NCBI GenBank assembly: GCA_043228905.1
Contig: JBHGNT010000012.1
Coordinates: forward strand, 1,984,001-2,048,000
Reading direction: 5' to 3'
Length of the DNA stretch: 64,000 nt
Source of the DNA: Azolla caroliniana
Lineage: Eukaryota; Polypodiophyta
Within the stretch, counting starts at the first letter, position 1. Each line of letters begins with the position of its first letter. Below, in pieces: positions 32,237-43,320 of this stretch. Below the pieces are notes generated by a model. The model was not told where the DNA came from. It saw nothing but the letters and a program-made list of their open reading frames with translations, and searched no databases. The translations under genes and the position numbers were made by a program.

Positions 32237-32924
32237 TGTCATTAAGAAAATCATCCCTAGGCGAAAACCGAGTTTAGCGTGTGTAAACCGGCCCTTACAT
32301 GCGACCACACTTTTCGTTGTATAGTAAGTAGGTAGGTACAAGTCGGCTGAGGTGAAATCCTAGGTAGCACGCATTCAATAGGGAGAGAATCGAGGTGTAT
32401 CTTTGTCCGAAAGGACAGAGAATTAATATGATGTAACGAATGATAACGGCCTCCCTCCTTGGGCTATAAAAGAGAGGGAGAGGAATGAAAAAGGGATCGC
32501 TTTTGTGGAGGAGGAAGTGTTGTCGGACTAGGACCGAGCTCTTCTCCTCCTTCTTTCTCTGTATTTGCTTTGCGCAGGTTTTCGGGAGGCTGACTCTGCT
32601 CTGTGGCATGCCCGTGTGCTTCCGGCAGAGTCTCCATCTCGCTCTTCTGTATGTGAGTGGACAGGCGTCAGTGTTCGCCTTGCCGGCCTATAGTTGTAAC
32701 CGTCTTGATATATCTTTGTATATTTATATACATACGCGTTCATATACTCGGACTTCTAGTCGTCTCGTTTGCTGCGTTGTCGGACTGTGATTCCTGTGTG
32801 CTCCCGCGTCCGTGTGTGTGCAAGTGCATCCGCTACCTTTCCGTTCTCCTCCTTCTTAACTATTCCTCGGTCCAAGACCCCCATGGCCCCACCCTTCTAC
32901 ACGCACGCGCGTAATAACGCGACA
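32237..32924 (+). repeat. Gypsy E 3' LTR (688 bp)
   Basis: It begins TGTCATTAAGAAAATC after the purine-rich GGTTAGGTGGGGCGGA (polypurine tract, about 32221-32236) and ends AATAACGCGACA. It differs from the 5' copy at scattered sites, for example CGAAAACCG against CGGAAACCG and GCGACC against GCGAGC. Confidence 0.92.
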
Positions 32925-33240
32925 TCGTCTCCCCGAAAATAGCTTCAAACTCCTTGTAGAAGGCTGGGAAATCTTCCAAAAGTGGAGATATCGTTTCCAC
33001 CAAGGGAGCGAACCACACCTCCACTGATCCTGTCATCATTGAACCCAAGAGACCGACCTGGTGGAACCTTGTGGCGTAACGACGGGGATGTAGGTGGATG
33101 ATAAGGTGAACAAACTGTTAAGGGCAGAAGATTTGAGGCCACAAGGATGTGATTGACAAGCCTAAAAGCATTACAAAGACACGATTGACAAGCTAAGGGC
33201 AAGTATCATTGATTGATGTTGTTCACCTTGAAATCATTCA
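32925..33240 (-). pseudogene. Gypsy D gag, N-terminal part
   Basis: The minus strand encodes VEVWFAPLVETISPLLEDFP, AFYKEFEAIFGET and an upstream stretch, the start of a Ty3/gypsy gag whose remainder lies at about 25885-25500 on the other side of element E. Upstream, a LTR or leader cannot be delimited. Confidence 0.8.
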
Positions 33241-36200
33241 AGGTGAACTCAAATATTTATACTAAGCGGCATGCATGCCTGTTGCGTGCATGTGATACAC
33301 TAGCGCATGTATGCATGCATGTGGCAAGTGTGAATAATACAATGGAGCGATTACGCTCATGATACTAGTTTAAAGCTAAAAGAACAATGGTTGTATATTG
33401 GACATGTTGGTTAACCCATAACGCTAGATTATAACACAAGAGGTCATGAGTTCGAATGTTCATGTGACTGTTGTCATGTTTGTGACATTAGGCCTCATAT
33501 TTATAGTCAGACCTAAAGCACCCATTCAAGTTCACACTTGGCCCTTATGGGTTGTTTCAATTCCTAGGATTAAAAGTAATCCCTTCTTTACACTCTCGAT
33601 TAACCCGCACACTTTATCCTCGTGTGTAGAATACTATGGTACAACTTACCACGGGATCATTTATGGTCATACTCGTAACAACAGAAACGCTCTTGATTGT
33701 GCAATGTATACAAGAAACTTTAGCAAGATTAGTAAGAGAGATGGCACATGCTATAATAGCAAATAGTTTGAGAAATTTGTAACATATTTGACTTTCTTAT
33801 TGTGTCACCCCATAATATCATGTTAAAGAAAACATAATCGTCTTCAATTTCACCCAAGATGAATTGATGTTTTTTCCTTTCATTTCTTCCAATCAATAAG
33901 CCTTCCCACCTATGTTGTTCCAAGCATCTTAAACCTAACCTTATTAATACGTGTTTTTATTAGCTATTTACTGTAAGTTTGATGAGACAAACATGATCTA
34001 TCTATCTTAGCGCATTGCTCACTTGTTTTAACACCTTGTGAGTTATGATGAATGCAATCATTTAGGTAAGAGCCCACATGAACTAGGTATGCATTTTTCA
34101 TTCATGCTCGTGAGTGGTGTAATAAGTGTAATAACATTTATCGCATGCATGGGTTTTTAATAAACATATATGAGACACATGTCCATACATACATACATAA
34201 ATATATAGGTGCGTGTCTGTGTGTGTTTATGTATGTATATACTTAGCATTGTTATACACAATCATATCATGATATTTGACTTGAGCATGGAATTTCTTTG
34301 AGTGCTTTGTGTTGCTACTTATATAATTAATGCTCAACGAGAAATGCTATAGAGCTTGGAAGTAATATTGTTATTCAACAATGCAATGCTTCATGTTGGT
34401 TCTTATATTGTTAATATATCTTAATAAATGGTGTGTATGATTACTGAATAATCTGATCATTTACTATGGTGTGGCAACACATGCTTTAAAACCACAAATA
34501 GAATAGGCTAGATACACATTCATGACACCCAATTCTTTGCATTATGACATTTTGATTCCAAAGTATCAACCACTAAATCCAATTATTACTCATTATTTCA
34601 GTTATAATATCTACATTATTCTCATTTTCCTTAGGATGGCAGTACTTTGAAATTTGATCAATAGAATATGAATAATGATTGTCATTGGGTGGTCAGGTAA
34701 TGGGGGATGCATGATCATATGCATGTTGCATAATTATGTGGAAATTTGTCTCAACGAATTGGTGTACCGATTTAACATTCTAAATCATGCATGTTACGTA
34801 TGCCATACATTAAGTGGTAGTTGTATAATCTTTATAATATTGTGACAAATCATCAAAATGGTCTTTACATATGGAGATTATTAAACTTTGGCCACAATAG
34901 TTTCAAAATCTCTAATGTGATTGCACAACATTACAAATACAATATAATATATGTAAAATGTTATTTTCAAAGTCACTTACTCAAAACATGCATCAATAAT
35001 GTAACATTACAATACGTGAAAAATTGTCCAATTCATCATATATTGGCATTTTCAAACTCATGAATCATATGTGTCTCCCATTTCCTATAGTTTAAAAGAG
35101 TCTGTTTTGGGTGAACTTGTACTACTTTGATACATTTGCATTCAACATTTTAAAACTCACTAACATGTTTCTCCTATTTCCAACATTCTAGAAGAGTCGT
35201 TGAGGTGAATATTAACTAATTGAGACTATTTTAGTATAAGTTGTCATTCACAACGAAAAGGTTATGGGTTCAACTATCTTCAACTCTCTCATAAAGCAAG
35301 GGAATATCTATGGTCAATTCATGTGTATGTGTCAACAAGGCCATTTCCCTAGAACACTAAGTGATATCTCCTTGATTGATAGAGGATCACACACGTACAT
35401 GGCTATTATGGTGGTAAGAGGGAACCTTATTTCACGGCTACGCACTCATGTAATTCGCTAAATTTTGGATGGGGTCACAAACCAAACCACCTAAGCGGGT
35501 CTATAATTGAGTACAAGAAAAAATCATAGTTGGTTGTGCGGCCATGACATCACAACCATTGTGGTGGTACTCAACCATGTAACTTGGCTTATGTTTGGAT
35601 GGCAAAGGTGCCAAACACACCTAAATGGGTCCTTCAATTTGACTAGGTCGCCATCTAACCTCATATTCAAGCAATTTGTAATATTTGGATACGAAGTGGT
35701 TTCTTCCATGACATGCTCACCCAATCATTAACTTCAAATATTTATAAGAGTCCATGCACTACTTACGCTTAATATAAAGTTCCAAGAGTATAATCCTAAC
35801 CTTTAACAAGAAAGGTCAACCAAGAAAAAGGAAGGGAATCAATGTGAGATAGATGGAAAATAAGTGTACTATTCATTGCATGATTGCTCCCACTACTTGA
35901 CAACCTAATGTTGGGATGCTAGTGACAACATTGTTGCCAAACTTTGCTTTGCCTAGACAAGGCTTAATAACCAAAGCTCTCAATGAATTTGGCATTTCCA
36001 AGATTATGAAGCCATACACAAAATGCCTCCTTTTTGAAAGATGCATTTCCACATGATCAAAACGCAAGCTGTTTGGATTTTAAGGCATGAGAGTTTGCCA
36101 AAACATGCTTGTAGACCATCAAGTATGGCAGCAATTTAACTTGAAACGTGGTGAAAATTTCTTGCTTGGATAAAACAAGAAGAGTTGTCATGTACACAAA

Positions 36201-37679
36201 TATGCCATGGTAATCTTTTGTGAAGATACAATTCCAATTTCTTTCATTTTCCATTCCAATACGGATAAAGGAGCAAGTTTCCAAATAGATACAATACAAT
36301 GTCTGATCTTGCTAACCATGTTTTCTTGGTCTCTCTGTTATATAGGAGACGCACAATCATATTTCAAGGACTTTTCATTCTCCAAACTATTTACGGAATT
36401 TGCGTTTCAGAGCATTGTGTCCCAGGCAAGCATATTATTGCTTCCACATAGCAACAGTCTAGCCAACATGGGTATTCTTGTTACTTTCGCTACTCGGGGT
36501 TGTGGCATTCATAGAAGATGAATACAGTAGATAAGAATACGGATGCTTTAGATTAATTAGGCAAACTTGTTTGATTTGGTTCTGCAGTATTACGACACTA
36601 CAAAAAATGGCATTTTTGAAAATTCTCAAAATGGTGATCCAACACTCCTGAATCGATATTATCTTGTAACTCATCAGCAGCCATATTTTACTACTGTAAA
36701 CAATTCAGAAGTCAATTCAATTGGCTCATGCACAAAATATCGTGAGATCTTAGGACTATCTACAGAATTGTTTTTTTGGCAAAAAAAAAGACACAAGGAA
36801 AAAGATGAATTTATTACCATATTTAAATAAAATTTTGTTAACCAAGATATATATGCTCTAGCCAATCTAAATTACAAAAATGTTCATATATCTTGCATTC
36901 CATCCCCATTGGTTATATGTTTGTGACAGACCTTCTAAAGATAGATAAGACATACCTTCTTTGGCAATTTCATGTGCCTGGGTGGAAGATAGAGAAACCC
37001 AGAAAATAGCAAGAAAAGCTCCAACTTCCATCATTATATATATCTGTACTTGTAACACAATATGAAAGTAATCTTGCATAACATTTTCTCTGTCTTATTT
37101 CCTTGTTTCACTGAACTATAGACCTTGCACAAACGCGTTCTTTTTTATCCGATATGCAGCATCACAGATTTTCTTCTTGTTTTTTCACCTCTGTTTTGCC
37201 TTGCTAAATAAAAGAAGGAAACATATGAATCTTTACGCATATTGAAACAAATCTGCTTAAAGTTTGAGCAAAGGTAAAAAAGACATATCAGGTGCAACAT
37301 ATAACTCCCAGTAAATTAACATAATTTTCCAGGATCAACACAGGGGCAGGGCCTGGCTCATTCAAATTCACATCAGCTGATATGAATCTTTCACAGCAAT
37401 ACCAATAAAAATGTAGCATATAAATGCTTACATTTAGATTAGTTTATGATGGGCTCAATTGCACACACTTCATAGCAAAACATGTGTTGTTATTTTCATG
37501 AATGTGTAAAGAGCCAAATATATGAATCGACCTAATGACTATGCATGTCAGACCGTAACCTGTTTACCTTCCATGTAGGGAGTACAATATTATGAATTGG
37601 CTTACCTTGTGCATCCACCTCTGACATTCTCACTATAAATTACAAAACCACTAGTAAACTCCAGGTCAATGAGCCACAT
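33241..37679. other. AT-rich intergenic DNA, nothing assigned
   Basis: I find no convincing coding sequence. Short open frames here have no domain signature and are broken by A/T runs. Two patches (about 33420-33470 and 35250-35280) contain GGTTCAA- or GAGTTCGAA-like B-box motifs that may be worn SINE heads, too weak to annotate separately. Confidence 0.5.
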
Positions 37680-40600
37680 TCAGTGACTTTCTGGGAGTCT
37701 GCAAATGGCACAACATTTCAAACATTTTGGAAGTTTCAGCATTATACCAGTGTATAATATATGCGTAAATATTTTACAAAAATTGAAAAGAGAAGCAAGT
37801 TAACCTCCAAGGGAACTCGCTTGTATCTATTCCTGCAGCATGAAGAGCATCTACATGCTGAAGGGCTTCCCGACATTCTTCTCGGTCATCCAGATACTCT
37901 TTCTTATCACCTATTATCTGGTATGTCTCATGGCCCTTTCCAGCAATAATCTGCAGTTCATTTATTAATCCTAAGTGATAAAAAACTGAAATGGGGCAAA
38001 CTATGCTGGGCAGTAAGAGTAAGCAATTACCAAAGCCAAGTGGCCAATGTGCCAATAATAATGGATATGGAGCCACTGCTCCACAAATATGCAATGACAC
38101 TACCAGTTCTTTCATATTCCTAAGTAGGCAGATGAATTGTAAAAGATGTGCATGTATCAACATTCACCGAAGGCTCAGAAAAACAAGGAAGAAAGTGAGT
38201 GATTTTGAAATCCTGACATTTGCCTCCGTACCAAGTGTGTATAAGCGGGGCCAGATTGCAAATTATGATTGTTATCTTCAAAGTTTGACCAAACAACAGT
38301 AAGATCATTGCTGCAGCAGGAGCCCAAATTTTGGACTTCTAATCTTGTTTGATTAGAATAAAAATTCTATCTAGGAGACTAAATCTTGGGGTCAGAGTGG
38401 AATAAAAACTTCTATTAGGAAGAAATTAACTTTAGGTCAAATCTGGAGAGAATAGCACACCACTATTATCTGCAGTAATTTACGTCTCTTTAAAATTTAG
38501 GTGTTAAGATTCTGTAATAATTCTAAAGCCTAAGCTTGAGATTATCTGTTTTCAATAATCTAGCAAAGAAAGTTAGGCTACATATCTTCCAAAATATGTT
38601 TTTCCTTACTGCAAAATCAGACGATTCACTCCTTAAACAAGAATTCTAATTCTTGTTTTCTATCTACCATGACTCAAATAACGAAAACATTATAAAGAGT
38701 GATCTGATACCATTAATGATTAAACATAAACTTTCAAGTGATGAAACAGAACTTACAACGGCATCTCCTTCCTCTCCCATTGCCACTGCAGCTCTAACTG
38801 CAATACCTCGAGCATCATATACAAAGACCCTATGACCATTCCGCAAAGGTGGGTAGTAATCTCTATCACCATGTTCCAAATACTCTTTCATCGACCAGCC
38901 CACACCAGCTAACATGTCATCCAATATGTATACTACACAAAAATGTCATTGCTTTACCACCCATGGGAAACTCTTATATTTAGAAGTTTGTGAATTGCAC
39001 TTTGGATGGCAAAAATGTTTTTTAGAATTGAGATGATTGACGGCACTTACATGGATCTTCTTTCCGTGGATTATCAGATGTCAAAAGGGTGATTTCACTT
39101 TTATCTGTAGCAATCTTGGCCATGAGTGGTCGCTTCCCTCTCTCACAATCCCCTTCACATCCAACAACTGGAAAAAGGAAAAAAAAAAACTTTAACTCTC
39201 CCAGGTCAAAACCAAACTATATGGAACTAGAAATACACATTACCTGTAATTAGTCGCCTTGCACCACATTCTCTGACTGTATCAAGCAACCTTGAGAGAC
39301 CATCAGGAGACCGAGCATGATCAACTATAACTGCAAAATCTTGTTCTTCATCGATAAGTTCACATCTTCCAGGAACTGCATCGACCTCTTCGATCCCTTC
39401 TACAATGGCCTCCAAAGGTGCATTTATAGCAATTCCAACTGCAACTGCTGCAAGGATGCTGTATACATTGTTCCTTCCCAACAGTCCAGATGAAATCTCT
39501 ACATTACCTCTAGGAGTGTGGATTAACATATCCGTCTCAAACAAACTGAGTTGAAGTTCTAGAGTAAATACATCGGCCTCTCTGTTTTCCATGCTATATG
39601 TAATTATTGGAACATCAGGATTACCTTGTGCAATGAAAAAATCTGCATGTTTGTCATCTATATTCACAACTTTTGCATGGGCTTCAGGATCAGTCATTTT
39701 TGCAAATAGTTGCGATACAGAGTTTTTGCCTATTTCATGTAAATTGCCAGAATCACTATCATTTATGGTCAAGTTTGTAAACACGGCAATGTCAAAATCC
39801 AATTCCTTGTAGCTATTATCAGCAGAAACCTCCATTACACACACATCAGTACCATTATGTACCATGGTGGCCATTAACTTCTGCAAAGACACTGAATCTA
39901 GACTTATATCCAAAGCCTCCAACTTCTTTTTTCCATGTATATAGTTGGAAATAGAACCCAATAAACCAGTCTTCCTTTCTATTGCCTCATACATACTCTT
40001 TAGAAGGAAAGATGTCGTTGTTTTTCCATCAGAGCCACCAATGCCGACCACTGACATTTTCTTAGAAGGATTTCCGTAAAAAGATGCTGAAAGGGATGAA
40101 AGTATTGAAAGTGTGTCATCGACAACCACCACTGCTTTCACACTCTCTTGTACGGATACTTCTATGTTAGCAACAATTACAACAGCACCTTTCTCAGAAG
40201 CTTCTGCAAGGGTAAATTGGACATCGCGAGATAAACCAGGGCAGAAAACAAACATATTACCAGGTGTAACTTGTCTTGAATCATATTGAATACCAGTGAT
40301 TTCTACATCTTGATCTCCATTCACAAGAATAGGCAAAACTCTCGCTTCATCAAGAAGTTCACTCAGACTCATACAAAATGTGGGTTCTGTAATCTGCTCT
40401 ATGTCCTCATCGAGGGTGAAATCAAGATCGAATGATGGATCAGCCAAGATGTCATCATCGTCTTCTTCTTCTTCTTCGCCTTCTATTTCTTCTTCCTCTT
40501 CCTCTTCCTCTTCCTCTTCGACAACATCTTCAACCCCTTCTATTTCTTCTACATCTTCTTCTTCTTCTCCATCTTCCTCATCGATTTTCTTAGTTCCTAT

Positions 40601-41332
40601 ACCAATAGCTTCTCCTTCTATTCTTTGTTTGTTAACGTTTTTACCTTGCTTTGAAGCTTTTTCTCTAAGTTTCAAACTAGCCACAGCTGCATCTACTTCG
40701 GTGAAGAAATCTCCACCATCATCATCATCTACGATCTCTTTTCTAATCTCCCTATCAGCTAAACGAATGATTTCTGGACCTTCTTTTCTTCTTTCTTCGC
40801 CTTCTTCCTCCTCTTCCTCTTCCTCACCTTCAGGATCAAGACCTATAGCTTCGCGGAAAACAGCTTTATTCTGCTGATAGTAAGCTTCTTCACGTTTCCG
40901 AGCTTTCTGAGAAGCTCGATATATTTTATCGAACTTAGTGATGGTCTCGTCGTCGTCGTCGTTGTCGTCTTCCTCATCTTCAACTTCTAAAGGATCAATC
41001 TCTGCAGGGCTAGGAACATCTCGAGGGGGCATAGCGAAGCAAGGCTCGAACGAGGAAGAAGCATGGCGCCGACTTAAAAAGAGGGAAGAAGAAGAGGGAA
41101 GGAGGGGAAGAAAGCATGTTACCTGGAGATGGGAAGTTGAGCTGAATTCTCTGATTAAGCTGTGTGTGTGGATTCCACTGCTTCTTCTTCTTCTCCTCCT
41201 TGTTGTTGTTGTTGATGTTGTTGTGAGGAGGAGAGATGGGTGCAGGAGAGACCATGAAGAAGAAGAAGAAGAAGAAGAAGGGGAAGGAAGAAGAAGAGGC
41301 AACATTTCATTCCATTTGCCAGTACCCACCAC
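37680..41332 (-). CDS. MURE: Plastid MurE-type ligase (UDP-MurNAc-tripeptide synthetase homologue)
   Basis: The exons are 41332-39244, 39167-39051, 38932-38757, 37950-37805 and 37698-37680. All introns are GT-AG and the phases join to 848 residues. The N-terminus is Ser/Arg-rich, as in a plastid transit peptide. A long acidic region follows (Glu runs, about residues 120-320), and then the Mur ligase domains: the ATP loop GIGGSDGKTTTSFLLKS, NLTINDSDSGN, VDHARSPDGLSRLLDTVREC, GKRPLMAKIATDKSEITLLT, and SDNPRKEDP, the diaminopimelate-recognition DNPR motif. It ends SEFPWRLPESH. The family makes peptidoglycan precursor in bacteria and moss plastids; in angiosperms the homologue is tied to the plastid-encoded RNA polymerase. 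DHARSPD replaces the bacterial DYAHTPD, as I recall for seed-plant homologues, so a transcription-related role is possible. A later ATG near 41302 could also start it. Confidence 0.93.
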
Positions 41333-41343
41333 AGGCAGGCAGG

Positions 41344-41365
41344 GAAGGGGTTCAGGGCTTTAAAC

Positions 41366-41416
<51 letters not shown>

Positions 41417-42182
41417 CCCTTTCTCCTTCCCCTGTCTCTCTCTGTGTGTTTTTTTGCTTTTGTTTTCAAAAGCAGACAGTTAGTTATATATCAATTGTAT
41501 GTAAAAGAACCCAATTACCAAAAGCAGAGATTTATATCAAATTTCAATTGTATGTAGAAAAAACCCAATTACAAAACCTGAATATTATGTATGTATGTAT
41601 CTGTATGTATCTGTATGTATCTATATGTATGTATGTATCTGTATGTATCTGTATGTATGTATCTGTATGTATGCATTTCATGAGGAAATGATATTGCACA
41701 TGCAGCTCCACCATCCAAACATTTTCACATGAGAAATGACTCTCCCTTTCAGCTTCACCTGAATAAATCCATGATTTGGGTGAAAAACGTAACCATTATT
41801 ATTAGGGAAAAGTACCAGGATACCCTTGGAAGTTCGTCTATTTACCAAAATGCCCCGGGAAGTTCCAAATTTACCAAACTACCCCTATGTCCAAAAAATT
41901 ACACTTTATAAAGTAATTATAAACTCAAATCTACAAGCCCTATTTACCAAAATACCCTTCAAACACAAATTTCTTTACTTAAAGAGATTTTTTGGGTCCT
42001 TTGTACTTACTTTGTAAAGTGTAATTTTTTGGACATAGGGGTAGTTTGGTAAATAAACGAACTTCCAAGGGTATCCTGGTACTTTTCCCTTATTATTATT
42101 ATGCATCTTCAAATTCCAACGGCCTTTGAGATTTAGTAATCCAACCACATTCCACACTTTGAAGGGGTTCAGGGCTTTAAAC

Positions 42183-42218
<36 letters not shown>

Positions 42219-42622
42219 GCTTTTGTTTTCAAAAGCAGACAGTTAGTTATATATCAATTGTATGTAAAAGAACCCAATTACCAAAAGCAGATATTTATAT
42301 AAATTGTAGGTAGAGAAAACCCAATTACAAAACCTGAATATTATGTATGTATGTATGTATGTATGTATGTATGTATTTGTATGTATGTATGTATATATGT
42401 ATGTATGTATGTATGTATCAGTATGTATGCATTTCATGAGGAAATGATCTACAAATGTAGCTCCAACATTTTCACATGAGAAATGACTCTCCCTTTCACC
42501 TTCTCCTGAATAAATCCATGATTTGGGTGAAAAACGTAACCATTATTATTATTATGGATCTTCGAATTTGAACAACCTTTGAGATTTAGTAATCCAACCA
42601 CATTCCACACTTCTATAGCCTC
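41344..42622. repeat. Two-copy tandem duplication upstream of MURE
   Basis: Copy 1 (41344-42160) and copy 2 (42161-about 42622) both run GGGGTTCAGGGCTTTAAACCC, a (TC)n run, TTTTGTTTTCAAAAGCAGACAG, a TATG-rich array, GCATTTCATGAGGAAATGAT, and CCAACCACATTCCACACTT. Copy 1 is longer because it holds a MITE at 41804-42090. The TATG arrays differ in length. The duplicate starts only 12 bp from the MURE start codon, so it includes the likely 5' UTR and promoter. Confidence 0.88.
41804..42090. mobile_element. Tourist-like MITE with long inverted repeats
   Basis: The ends AGGGAAAAGTACCAGGATAC and its reverse complement at 42071-42090 extend into arms of about 100 bp with only short interruptions (ACCCCTATGTCCAAAAAATT is also mirrored). 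GGG...CCC termini next to TTA on both sides fit the PIF/Harbinger (Tourist) superfamily with a TTA target duplication. There is no coding capacity. The matching site in the second tandem copy (about 42545-42560) has no insert. Confidence 0.85.
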
Positions 42623-42989
42623 CGATTAGAACTAACGATTAAACTGAGGAGTCGACTTCTCTTTTCCATGCCAATGCAACGATTGGGAAGAAAATGATCA
42701 ATGAATTGCAAAGCTCTCGATTAGTTGATGATGCCCACCCAAAAAAAACAGATAAGGCATATTGTCAATACCTAACCAATTGTTGAGCACATATAGATGT
42801 TGAATCTTCAAACGAATGCATCCATTGCGCAATGGTTACCTTATTGTAGTGGTAAGTTGTTACACTACAACCACTATGTTTTATGTTTGAAACCCAATTT
42901 GGCTTTCAGTTTTAACCCCCACATTCCACAGTGGAATCTAGTGAGATTTGGCCTTAGAAGACGTTAATATATCTTTCTTTCTTCTTTCT

Positions 42990-43047
<58 letters not shown>

Positions 43048-43140
43048 TTTAATTAGCTTACCCTAGTTGTAAGTTGCAAGACTACTTGTACTACATCTTG
43101 GGGTCGAAACCCAATTTTCTCACCTCTTTATTACTCCATA

Positions 43141-43212
<72 letters not shown>

Positions 43213-43320
43213 CGTGATTATCTTACCTTAGTGGTTGAACCCATATATATCCTCTTAAATTTCTAGATGTCATTGCGAAATGTAGGGGTTGAACCCATGG
43301 GCCATGACCTCTTCGCTTCA
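42623..43320. repeat. SINE-like repeats with long (CT)n tracts
   Basis: Two (CT)n runs lie at about 42994-43044 and 43144-43210. Around them are tRNA-like promoter modules: TTGTAGTGGTAAGTTG with a downstream TTTGAAACCC (42850-42895), CTAGTTGTAAGTTG with GGTCGAAACCC (43065-43110), and on the minus strand GGGTTCAACCCCTACAT (about 43285). Related sequence occurs at 60560-60765. This is a SINE family, here in two overlapping or nested copies. Confidence 0.6.

Larger units (their letters stand above)
25886..32928 (+). mobile_element. Ty3/gypsy retrotransposon E inserted in gypsy D gag
   Basis: LTRs at 25891-26575 and 32237-32924 flank a plus-strand gag-pol. The left flank ends TCTGT (25886-25890) and the right flank begins TCGT (32925-32928), a 5-bp target duplication with one base lost. 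With the element removed, the gypsy D gag frame reads through the junction, which confirms the ends. A primer binding site starts TGGTGAACCCGACG at 26580. The LTRs differ by scattered substitutions, and the coding region has several stops. Confidence 0.92.

Noticed and set aside
36207-36521. 104-residue plus-strand frame in the AT-rich gap
   Set aside because: It has no domain, no homologue I recognise and a composition like random AT-rich DNA.
40380-40877. Plus-strand Ser-rich open frame opposite MURE
   Set aside because: It is the antisense of the Glu-rich GAA/GAG coding run of MURE exon 1 and has no other support.
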